Position numbers and translations under genes: made by a program. A model generated the notes under the pieces. The model worked only from the letters and a program-made list of their open reading frames with translations. It did not search any database and was not told the DNA's origin. Positions 13,401 through 25,400 of a DNA stretch of 64,000 nucleotides are shown here, one piece after another; position 1 is the first letter of the stretch; each line of letters starts with the position of its first letter. This stretch comes from Apostichopus japonicus. Its lineage: Eukaryota; Echinodermata; Holothuroidea; Aspidochirotida; Stichopodidae. The DNA lies in contig NC_092581.1 of NCBI RefSeq assembly GCF_037975245.1, positions 14,289,303-14,353,302 of the forward strand, read 5' to 3'.

Positions 13401-16400
13401 CACAACAACAAAAAATAATAAAGAAAAAACAAAGAAGGGTCATATAAGTTCACGAAAAATACCACCAGCAGTGGGTGAAATCAGGTGTACCATTTAAACA
13501 TAGAACAACTTTTAGGTCACAAATTTTTCTGTATTGTACTGAACAGTTAACAACTTGTACACTAGAATCAAGCAGCTGGCTGTAATGACAGAAATATCTT
13601 GAGTCAGATTAAGGGGTAGCCAACTATAATTCATATATGTCCAAATATTACACCTCTTGGTAAGAGTGTCCCATATTTACAACCGAATTATGAAGTAAGG
13701 AGCTTTAAGATAAATATTAAAATACTAACCCTCCAATACCCCAACACTCTCCCCATTATCTATCCTCCCCCCACCACTTTTTAGCAGTGTCTTAACAAAG
13801 TCTACCCCCCCCACCCTCACCATCTATTTTTCCCCCATTCTGTTTTGGAGTGTCTTATGAAAGTCTTCTTCTTCTTCTTTGGCTGTTCATTTTTTGTATC
13901 ATAATTTCAAACTTTTTCCAACAAGTGACCCCCTTCCAAACCCAAAACATATACTATCTTTGTCTGTTCAAAATGGTTACAGACAAAAAAAAAAGGAAAA
14001 AGACCATAGTCATTTCCTCCATTTCCAGAAGTTTACCAAAACGGGACTTTTCAACTCACATTTGATTCCCATCAGAGTTCCATACTGTGCCTTTCTCCAT
14101 CGGGCGCAGCGCAACCAACGTTTCACCTTCTCCACCAGGACCTTCAGACTCTCCGGGTCCGACCGCAACATCTCGTCAAACTCCGCAAACTTCCCCGGTC
14201 GAAAAAAGATCTTGGTGAGTCCGAACTTGTAGTCCTCGTCGTTGAGACCCAAGGCGTGGAACAGGGCCTACAGGTTACAAAAAGAAAAGGCAATGTAATT
14301 AAAAAGGAAATCTTGAAAGGGTTACACTGGGAAATCACTTCAAGAATAGGCTGAATAGTTTCAAACGTTATCGTAGATTTTTTTTTTTTTTTTAACATTT
14401 TCGAGTTTGTATTGCTGTTGTAAAATAATGTCTTTCTGAATGAGTCATATGACTAACTTAGCCTAATAAGCATATAGCCTCTAGCTACACAAGGGTCATT
14501 TGAGGAATAGTGAAAAGTTGTCTCATATGAGATTTTCAAGATGGATGCTTACTGATGCAATTTTCCTGGCCAAACTGACAACTCATGAGTTGATGCCTTT
14601 AGTTGTAAACGATTTCTATCCAGTCTAAAGCAAAGTGGTCATTCTTTATTTCCCATCATGCATCAATAAGCCCCTGCACCTAATGTCATTACTAATGTGC
14701 CTGTTACTATGCACGAGCAGAAATTTAGGACAGGCCTAGATTTGCGAATTGTGAGTGGATTTTGTTTTGGAGAGTAGAAAATTAAAGGCGCTTACTTTTT
14801 CTCTGCCATCAGACATTACCTTTGTTACGTCAGGTAATCTTCAACTAATTCGGGCCACAGAATTACCGACCGCTTAGAAACTCACAGACCCCATAGATTT
14901 TAAAAATAGAAACCTGTTCTCTGACTCACCCTACAGAACATCCTGGGATCGAGAGTAGATAACTCCTTGGGGAGGTAACTCTCGTACATTCGATACAGGG
15001 TAGCAAAGTTGGTTCTTGAAGGGAACCCACCCTGCATCAGGTCCAGCACGGATACCATTCCTGTTGGGAGGAATCGTTGAAAAGGAGAGGTTTGTTTATG
15101 ACTGTCTTTTGCTCTTCTTTGTCTCTTAGTATTATTTACAGGCCATCATATTCCAAGTCATCAAAGATGAAGGAAGAGGCACAAAAATTGCAAAAGATTT
15201 GTTGTTGTTGAAGTTTTTAAGTTCTGTTTATGTTTTCAAAGATTGCAATAAGGCAACTGAAAACAGCTTTTAGTTCGTTGCCAGTTCTTATTTTAATTGA
15301 ACTATTCAGACGAGATAATGTCTTATTCACTGCGATGTTTGACATGTAAAATCACAAAATTCATCCAACCTTCAAAAAAATTATCACATTTCTGCAATAA
15401 AAACAAGGACTAAACAGTTTTAAGCACATTATGTAGAAAGTTTCTTTACACTTATTTTAGCTGGATAAACAGTTTAGTTTGTATTTTTTCCCCATTTTGA
15501 CTAATAATAAAAATAAAAATAAAAATTAAAGAAACCAACCTGAACATTGCAGTTGGCTGAGGATCTGGGCTCCTTCATAGTCGTTGCAGACCATTTTACC
15601 GTTCGGTTTGATGCAACGGATGAAAGAAGATCCTGTGCTGGTCAATTTCTGCATAAGCTTTCCGAGTTGCACCTTTGAATTAAAGTTGAAAAAAAAAAAT
15701 TAAAAAAATAAAAGAACAAAGGGATATGGATTAATATAAAAGGTCTCGGTGTAACCCTGGTGTCATGAATGACACAGTGGGTTTGTTGTTTTCACTTGCT
15801 AGTAGAAGCAGTTTCTGTCAATAGTGTAGATAGTTTTAATTAAAAAGAGTAAACAGATACTTCCTGCCTCTGCTGAGTATATTGCAGTTTAGTGATGGTT
15901 ATTTTACTTTCACAAAGCCTTTTTGTATGTATCCTTGCTACTTATCTCTCCTGAGATAAACTGAGCCTGCTAGACAATAGCGCTTGTGGTTTATACCTGG
16001 GACAATAGTATTTAGAGTCACAGTGTATGGTGGAAAGGGTTACAAAATAGCCCAGTGCTGGGGTAGGGAAGGCACATGGTGACATGAATATTTATAAGGA
16101 CTAATCCATCATGTAATTACTGATTGGTCATCTTATTAGTTGGTCAACGGGATCATTGCTAGAAGTAACCAATAAGATGAGGGGAAGCCATGTGGCCCAG
16201 AGTTGTTGTCACTTGTTGTCACTTTGTATCTTGATTTAGTTAGAGTTTGATTCTTCACCTGGAGAGAGCAAGACTTCTCTTGCTTGATCTATTGTACTTA
16301 TAATATTTTTATTAAAGGAAAAAGTGTTGTATAGATAGGGAGTTTCGAAGATGTTCATCATGTAAAGTTATATTCTTAAATTATGATGAGGATGTCATAT

Positions 16401-19400
16401 TAGTATTTTTTTGGGGCCACTGTTCTGGATCTTGCCGAGATGGTTACCATGGACTTTTCATATTTTACTTAATTGCTGTTCTTGGAGTCTACCTGTACTT
16501 TGTATTTATCTAAGGAACCGGATGCTACCACCGAGCTGTACACGTCACTATAACCCTAACTATTTTATTAAATTGTCATACCGTTTTGTAAATCGCTGGA
16601 CTGCAGTATATTACCAAGTCCATTATGGAGCACACTGATGTACACCGGAACCTTAATTCGCGAAAATGAACTTTCCGCGTTGAAACAAGAAAGCGAGCAG
16701 TTAGCGACAGCACCAGTGTAAAACCAGATAAGTTTAAGTATTCTTTTATTGTAACATTTGTCATGGCCATAGACAATAAAATTAAGTTTTCTAAGTTCTA
16801 AATGTTCAGTGTATAGTACAGTACACACTGTAACCTTACCATTGTTAACATTGTCTTTATAACCTGTGCTGCATCTTGATGTACAGTGTTCAGTACCACA
16901 GTAACCAGCATGTTATGTAACTGCAAGTATGCTTATTTAAGAGTTAATATTTAAGAGTGTGGTCAAGTTGACATATTTTGTAATGTAGATACTTTTTATT
17001 GTTTTGTGCCATTGATACCCTTATAACATCCCCATTTCCCATAATTGGAGGATTGAAAATATAAGTAGTTCATGGTACATTTCTTTGTGTTTTGTGTCTC
17101 TCATTGTAAACCTGTGTAGAACTGACTCAGCAGTTGTTTTGAATATATCAGCATTGAACCATTCGGACATGGAGATAATTTTATCCTGTCTTGAAGCCTA
17201 GGCCCACTTGATACACATATTGCTGACCCATTGTCCTAATTACCTTGACCGAAGGAAAGGAGGGGTTACATCAATATTTCCCTATAAAGTTGAGATCAGA
17301 ACAGAAGTAGGTTTCTCTTCTTGCAGGGTACACAAACGACGAGACATGAAAAAACCGCTGGCTTTTTGCTTGGCAAATCTCGCAGAATTATTTGAATGGT
17401 GAGGGATAACTATAGAATAAAGGTGTAATAGGAAAAAAGAAACACCAAATAGAAGAACATCAAGAAATAACCTTTTTTCTTGTTGTTTCTTATCCTACTT
17501 AGGTGATAGGTGAATTTTGACTGTACTTAAAATCAAACTTAAACAGAAACTGTTAGCAAACTGCTTATTCACTTAAAAGAGAATGTGTAAAAGTAAGTGG
17601 GCCTGACGTTTCGATCCTAGCAGGATCTTCTTCAGAGGCTGAATGACATGTAACAGAAACTACAAGGGACAAAATACAAGCACAGAATACAGATAGGTTA
17701 ATGAGCAAGGTGAACACAAATGAGATTGATGTAAGAGGATTAGTTGACAAAGGGTTGGAGAGAAGGAAAAAAAACCAACAGGGGGAAGAGGAGGGGTAGG
17801 ATATACTCTGTAGGGGGACAACGAGAGGATTAAGGGAAGAGGGTAGGGAGTGAACTAGAGAAGGACAAAGACAGGAAAGTGTAGAGAAAGGAGGTAGAAG
17901 AGAGTTAGGAGAAGAGAGGGGTGACAGAGGGGGAACCAGGAGAGATTTTTTTTCTGTAATATTTGAGATTTACCTTGAATTTTGCTCCTACACTCTCAAA
18001 GATCAGTTTTTGCACCTTCTTGTTAGATCTCTGGGGGAAGAGACTCTTGAGGAATGAATCCTTGCTCTCTTGGATGATGGCCTCAAGAGATGCATGAAGG
18101 GCATCGTTGTTCTTATCTATAAATTCATTCTTTGAGTTGAAAGAACAGAAAAAATCATTAGCTGAAATACTCAAAACAAATGAAACGGATAAATCACAAT
18201 TTTATCCCCATGATGAAAGAAAGAATAATTCAATCGACTTGTCACGACAATGATTAGGAATCAACCGTGAAGGTGAAGAGATTAGAGGGGATGCCCCACA
18301 ACCTCTAGATGCCCCGTTGAAAAGCTTGCCAGGACCAAATCAAAAGTGCTGCAGTGCAGTGTTTTTGCGTGGCGCCTATGAGTTTCTGGTGTGATAATTG
18401 GGTAAATGTGTTTCGAAACACAGTAGTGGCAAACCTAATTGTGTTATTTCAACAGAACAAACAAAATAAAACCCCAAAACTAATCAGTTCCACAAATGTG
18501 AATTGTTCTAAGCCAGAAGTGTTTCCAGCAAATATTCAATGAAAAGGCAAGAACGTCCATTGCAGTTATTCATGAAATATGAACATTTTATCAGATTTTC
18601 AAATTTGGTGACTATCTGAAAGATACCAAAACTCACCGTTTGGTAGCAGACGGCACCTGCAAAATGTCTGATAATGAATCCTTCGTCATCTCTTAGGTTA
18701 CGGTGACTGGTCAGTTTTGATTTCCTTGGTATCTATGGATGGTGTAAAATGATGATCGAAAATGCTGTGATAAAACTGAAAATGGTGCTCCAAAAATTAC
18801 TAGAAGTTTCAACATCTTGTAGAAAATTTTAACTCTATCTATAAAACAGAGGCAGTTACATGACCCAGGAAACGAATTATACAAACTTTTAGGTAAATAC
18901 AGAATGGAGAATAAACGTTCTAAAAAAAAAGTGATTATTGGTCAGTGTTATGTCTCGGGTTCAATTTGACCGATTGAGAAGGATAATAACACAACGGTTT
19001 TGATCGCTTTCTGCTTTATTGCTTACCAGACTCAAGAGGTCACTTCCAGGTCAATACAAGGTGTACACATATAAATTATCACCCAATACGATTCCATACG
19101 TAAACAAGGGTGCAAGTGAACACTACGATCACCATATCAATACATTACAGTCAGGAAATTAAAATCAAACAACTGGTTCCAAACATTATCCAAGTTGCTT
19201 TCTTTCTATACTCTGGTTTATTTCACAGTATTTTAACTAAACAACAACATACAAGCAATGAAAGAGAAAGATTTCCAGCAAACTAAACCAAACAACATTC
19301 CACCCTCTATCCTGGTTAAGCTTATCAAATATGTGTAGAGTTGCTCTCTTGAGACTTACAGTAAGACGGAAGTGACTCTTGTGGGTCTGATGCACCGAAT

Positions 19401-22400
19401 GAGTGAAGTTGTTTGGGTTAGCCTTTGGAACTTTACTCTCCTCATCAAGGAGGTCCATGATACCAGTCTTAGCTTCAATCAGGTCTGTGGGGTAACATGA
19501 AAGGTAAAATAATATTAAACGATCTAGTTAACCAATGAATGGTGACATCAGAGATCAGAGAAATTGAATAACATTCAGAATATGAGTGGATACTCCCCCA
19601 TGTTATTAAGATATATTTGTGGTTATAATCATGTCAAACGTCTACTAATTAAGGAGATGTTGACAGGTTAAATCTAATCAAGGAACTTTCTTTGTGCCTC
19701 ACTTAAGGGGCTTTCTGTGTCCCTCAATTAAGGAACTTTGTTTGTTCCTCATTTAAAGAACTTTCTTTGTCCCTGACTCCCTATATCCCCCACAAACAAT
19801 GGAAATGAGCCTATTTTAAAACACAATTAGAGGAACTTGGATACAAATAATGATCACAAAATGAAGAAGAAAACAGATGCATGTTAATTGGAAGATAAAA
19901 AACTAATAAAATAAGCAAACAAATAAATAAATAAAATAAATATGAATGAGAATTGAAGCGTACCAATGCAGTCTTGGTTATCCACGTAAGATACTTCGTT
20001 GACTCCTAGCCCTTCTTTGGCATATAATTCTTGTTCCTTTTGTTGAAAAAAAAAGGAGAAAAGTAAAGTGAAGCTAAAAAATAAACTTTTAATTCCAAAG
20101 CTATAGTTATACAAAAGTTATATGTACTTTCAAAAGAAAGAAATGTTACGCTTTTATCCATATTTTATCAGAAAGAAGTGTTAAAACAATACAGGCATGT
20201 AAACGCAAATATGTAACAATATAGCAATACAAGAATCCTGATACTCACAGCATCTGCTTCTATGTGAGTTTCGGAACAGATTAAACAGGAGGAAAGACTA
20301 CTTGAGGGAAGACGAGATGGAACAAACCTCTTTCAAAACTCTTTGGTTGAAAAACTGTTGCAACTTTTCGTTGCAGTAATTGATGCAGAACTGTTCGTAG
20401 CTGTTGACAGTGAAGAACTCGAAACCTGCGATGTCTAAGACGCCGATGAAATTTTGTGACTTTTGGAACGGAAAGCACTGGTTGACTCGATAGACGATGT
20501 TATCGAAGAGATGAGAGTAGATGGCTTTAGCGAGGGCATCACGAGCATTATTGACCTGCTCCGCCTGTAAACGGACCCTGTGATGTTAGAGGAAAGAGTT
20601 ACGGCCATCAATGGGGTGTTGTAAATGTTGCTAAAAGGTCTCGCCGACCTCTCTTCACTATTTGCGAAAGTGGTCAGAGGCTGAGGTACTCTAGTCACTC
20701 TAGTCTGTGACATGTCCTGGGAGCAGGAAGGGGTACGACAATTACAGGTTCATCATATTTCTCTGAACAATCACTGAAAAGATGTTTCATATCAGCTGGT
20801 ATCAATCCATGATCATCACATGGATACGGTTTCAAATGAGCTTCCATTGGCAATCCTAGCTCCTTGGGCTTCGCTAAAGTTACTTTAAACTAACCTACAT
20901 TAGTACCTCTATGTGAAGGTTCTCTCAAGGTTACACTTACTTGATCACACCCGAGGCAGAGTTCATCTTTCGACAAGTCAGAGCCTCCTGTAACTCTTGA
21001 GACTTGAGACTCATGAGGCTGGCCGTGAAATCCAACGAGTCTTTGGTTTTATCAGATACAACGGAACCTCCTGAAACAGAGAAAACAAGAATTGTTAAAA
21101 TGAAACATATTTTTCCCATAAAGATTCATTGCGCATATATATGTACATATATGTTTATATACACCTACATTGGACATACAAATTTTGAAATGTAAACAAC
21201 ATGTGAAAATGAATTTTATAATCATTAGCAAAGTTAAATGTTTGTTCCATTAGTTTGTATAACATAAACGTACTGAAAGAGTTCAAAGTTGGCAACTTTA
21301 ACAAGAAGTTCCTTGCAGGGTATTATTTTACACTTATTTTATACTTCATGCGATTCCTCTAATGACTCATAGAACACACAGAACATACAAACCAGTCTAA
21401 ACAGATCTGTATGATACCATGAGTCCTCCATCGTATCACTATTTGATAATGCTGTTTCATAGATGTGTAAAAAAGTGACCCTTCTCCATTATTTTGTTTT
21501 GTTTCGGTATGTGTACTCAAAGCATGCATGTTTGTATATATGTGTTTATTGTTTATATGTGTATATATGTGTATATTGGTACTCTATGTACTAAATGTGT
21601 GGTACTCCATGTACTAGCTATGTGTACTCACATCTGCTTAGCAACAACACTCACCCTCTACTGCATCAATACTTTTGAATGCTATTGAACACTCACGTCT
21701 TTTACACTATATGTGTATATTGGTACTCTATGTACTAAATGTGTGGTACTCTATGTACTAGCTATGTGTACTCACATGATCTGCTTTATAGTAACACTCA
21801 CCCTCTATTGCATCACTACTTTTGAATGCTATGTTGCCTAGATGTAGTACAGCGGCCGTCACTCTCATTATTTCATCCTGTTCCTTCTCGGTCAGTCCAA
21901 TCTTTGCCATGGCCTCTTTGACTCGGGTGAATCCCAACACATCGTCCATCTTGATGTCAAATAAACCTCCTTTCTTCTTGTACTGTGAGTGTGTCAGGAC
22001 AAAATATAGATACATAAATATCAATATAAGGAGATGTAGACCAAACCATCATATTGATGCTAACAGTGATGAAAAATTGTTAGGAATAAATCTAGTTTTA
22101 GTTGGAAGATATCACAATTACAAAGTCTACATGTCAGGGGGCTGTCATTATGTCATTGTTATATATCATAGTGCCAGAGGGAGATGAAATCACTTTAAAT
22201 CCTTTATTATTATTGTTTTTTTTTTCATTCATAATTTAACACCATGATTCAAGTAGGGAATTGACTCTGATTATTTTACATCTGATGCTATCTATCCAGA
22301 AATCTACGCACAAAACCAACTTAACTTCACATTTGACTTCATGATGTCTTCATTGTTCTTTGTTTAACTTAACACTTGGAAGGTCATTTGTTTCTTACAA

Positions 22401-25400
22401 CAAATATGCCTAGAGTTAAACATTGGTCATTCACACATTCATGGGTAATTTCACTTTTGAAATGGCTGATATATTGTTCAGAAATCATTCTGTATAGTCT
22501 AGATAACATTGACTTATTTTGTCTCCGTATTGTTGCTTTCACACTTTTATCTTTAAAAAAATGCCACTTTTTTCTTAATTTTTCATAATTATATTGTAAT
22601 TGGTTATAGTTTTGTATGCTATGCAACTAAACATAAGGCCCATCACATTAGAATCTGGCTGAACACACCCAACTAATGTACATTTAAAAACAGTTAAAAA
22701 ATATAATAAAATAAGGAAAAAGTGAAATTTGAAATAGAGAGAGAAAAATTGCAACATAATCAACAAGAGGAAAACCTTGTGATGTGTACCATGCAAAAAC
22801 ATGCTGAAATAAAAGCAATACTTATATTTGATATTTGACATCGAAAATAACAATATTATTTCAATAATAATTGCAAAAATAGAAATGTTCCTAAACTGCT
22901 TTTCAGTTTGTACCAATGTTCTTTATATTATTATTATGTTGTCATTATTAATACCACAAATCAGTATTCAATCCTGGAAGCATAATCTCCTAAATTGGTA
23001 TTGGGCAAGCCTGGGTAGGGCAGTTGGGAGGGGGAGGGGAGGGGGGAGAGAATCTTGTGACAATCATGTAACGATACATCCTGTTCTCTCCAATATTCCT
23101 TGCAATGTAGCATACAAGATTAAGATACTAAACATAGTTTGTGTCAAAGATATCATAGATATACCCACCAGTAAGCACAAACATCCTAGTTTTAAACTGG
23201 TTGTAATTTTCTTTTTTTCGATGGATATAATCATATTTTTGGGGAAACTGTTCCACATGAAGAAGCTACACTTGTATAAATCTACATTATTTATCAGGGT
23301 AGTTTCCATTATTAATTTACTTTATCCTTCCCCTGTTGTCACCGACATAATTCTCTCAAGATTAATAAAACAACCCTTTCTCGCGGCAAACATTCAGGGA
23401 ACAAAATTGTCCAATATTTTATTGAAACAATATAGTATGTCAGTATTGCAAATGGTAATCCCACATATGTCACGCACTAGTACACAGTGACAAAAAAGAC
23501 CATATTTAGTCAAACCCTCGGGAATCCTTGTTTTATCGTCATAATTAGACGTACACTGTTTCATCTGAGTGATTGTTTGTACAATCTAAACAAAACATTG
23601 AAAGGAAATTTTTTGACAGAGAAAATTGGAAATTTACATTGTTTGGTATAATACTGTCCCCATGGGGGGGATGGGGGGAGTGAGAAATAACCTTGAAGAC
23701 AAATACAACATGTGTTTACGGACAACAAGAGATCAACAGAATACATTGCGTGTGTGCTTTGCATGGTGGCAGCTGTCACAGAAATTAACAACACAGAAGA
23801 CGGTGCCTAATTTAGAAGTTTGGTCAAAAGTTTAACATTAAACTACATATAGCATGAACGTTTAAATTTTAGAAAGAAAACCTACGAATAAGCACTTTGA
23901 GAAATATTCAAAACAGCCAATCAAGTAATGACTACCAAAATGTCAGTTGCTCAAAGGAACAATTTTTTTTTTAATCATAGAAAAAGTTGTGTTTCAGTTA
24001 ACAAGCATATTTGTTCAAGTACTCTTTCTGCAGAATCATCTCCCCCACTCCCCCCCCCCCCCCACGCCTCACCCCAACCTATTGTTTTGCTTCTTGCCTT
24101 GGTGAAATTCACACCCAGAACTGTTTCATCATTTCATAAGGAATATCATGATGTTATGAAGTAGTATACCAAGGACTAATTCAAGTACAGAAGGATATAA
24201 TTAGTCACAGGAAAAGACTTAACTGTTCTAGGTTTTCCAAACTGACCAATTAATCAAACTAATTAAAGATTAGATATTTCTCTACCAAACTAAAATACCT
24301 TGTCCAATTTAATTCCACATTTTTACAACTGCACAAATTATTATTGTTTTTTAAAATAATTTCTATTTTTAAAATAGAACTACTATTATTTAATAGAAAA
24401 AGGGAAAAAAATACAATAAAACAGCTGAAAGTTTTACATAAGCAAACAAAATTTATACTCTTGTAAAATGCCATGCCACATAGCAAATAAAACAGAAACG
24501 CAACAAATGATACTTTAAACTCACCAAATATATTGTAAAATATAGGTTTAAAGCTCAGTCAAAGGGCAAAATGAAAACATACAGAGGTTAACATCTAATA
24601 GCTGAGGACCAACAAACTTGAATATTATTATAAACTATTATCATCTTTAAAGGGAGTGAAGACTCCCGCACGAATAAACGTCTGATGCCCAGTAATCTGA
24701 AATAGTTTCGAATGAGGTGTAACAGAAGCGTTAGACACCACCATCGACCCCAGAACATACACACACAGCTTGCTTCTGTCGGTAATTAGACACTAGTGTA
24801 CAGTCAATACATGCAGCTATGGTCAATACCCACAACAAAGTGTACATAGCAGCGCTGGACATCTAGATAAAGATAACAAGGTATCACGTTTCATTACTGT
24901 CTCCATTTTGTAGCAACAAGAAACTTCACATGCAAGCAAAGCAAAGTTAACTTTTTTCAGAGGGCGACGCGCAGTTTGGGGCGATTCTTCAATGCCTTTA
25001 ATATAGAGTTGCAGGCTTTCCACTTATGTATATACCTCATCTGTGCATGGTGAAACTGATATCAGTATAAAGCTCCCAAATATGCTAGAGTGTCAAAATA
25101 TGGTCACCAATGTTCAACTTTTAACATATAATTTACTGCCAACCTCAAAAGGGTCTCATTCCTCTCATGCGATGTAGGATCATCCCTAAGTGAACGTCCT
25201 CTATTTCTGGGAATAATATATTTAGAAAGCTAGAACCTCCAAAATGCTACTTTACCCAAGAAAATCCTGTTGATAAAAATTTTCATTTGGGGGGAAAAAC
25301 TAATGACCTTTATTGTTTTATGTACAGCTACAAAATATTAACATTATTTTGACTTGCCTTGTCACATTTGTGCAATGCAAGGTTTTAGTCAAACATTATA

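Larger units (their letters stand above)
10606..15539. other. MYO6: MYO6 introns 16 to 21, ordinary sequence between exons
   Basis: Introns 10606-11243, 11489-12186, 12270-12910, 13064-14059, 14268-14929 and 15061-15539. They are AT-rich with poly-A, G9 and C-rich runs. I see no further exon, RNA gene or clear mobile element. Confidence 0.6.
18130..19963. other. MYO6: MYO6 introns 12 to 14
   Basis: Introns 18130-18636, 18733-19359 and 19485-19963. A ~29-bp repeat lies at 19675-19785. Nothing else stands out. Confidence 0.55.

Noticed and set aside
22828-23490. 220-codon plus-strand open frame in intron 8
   Set aside because: AT-rich, Ile/Leu/Asn-rich, no motif recognised and inside an intron of a well-supported gene; most likely chance.
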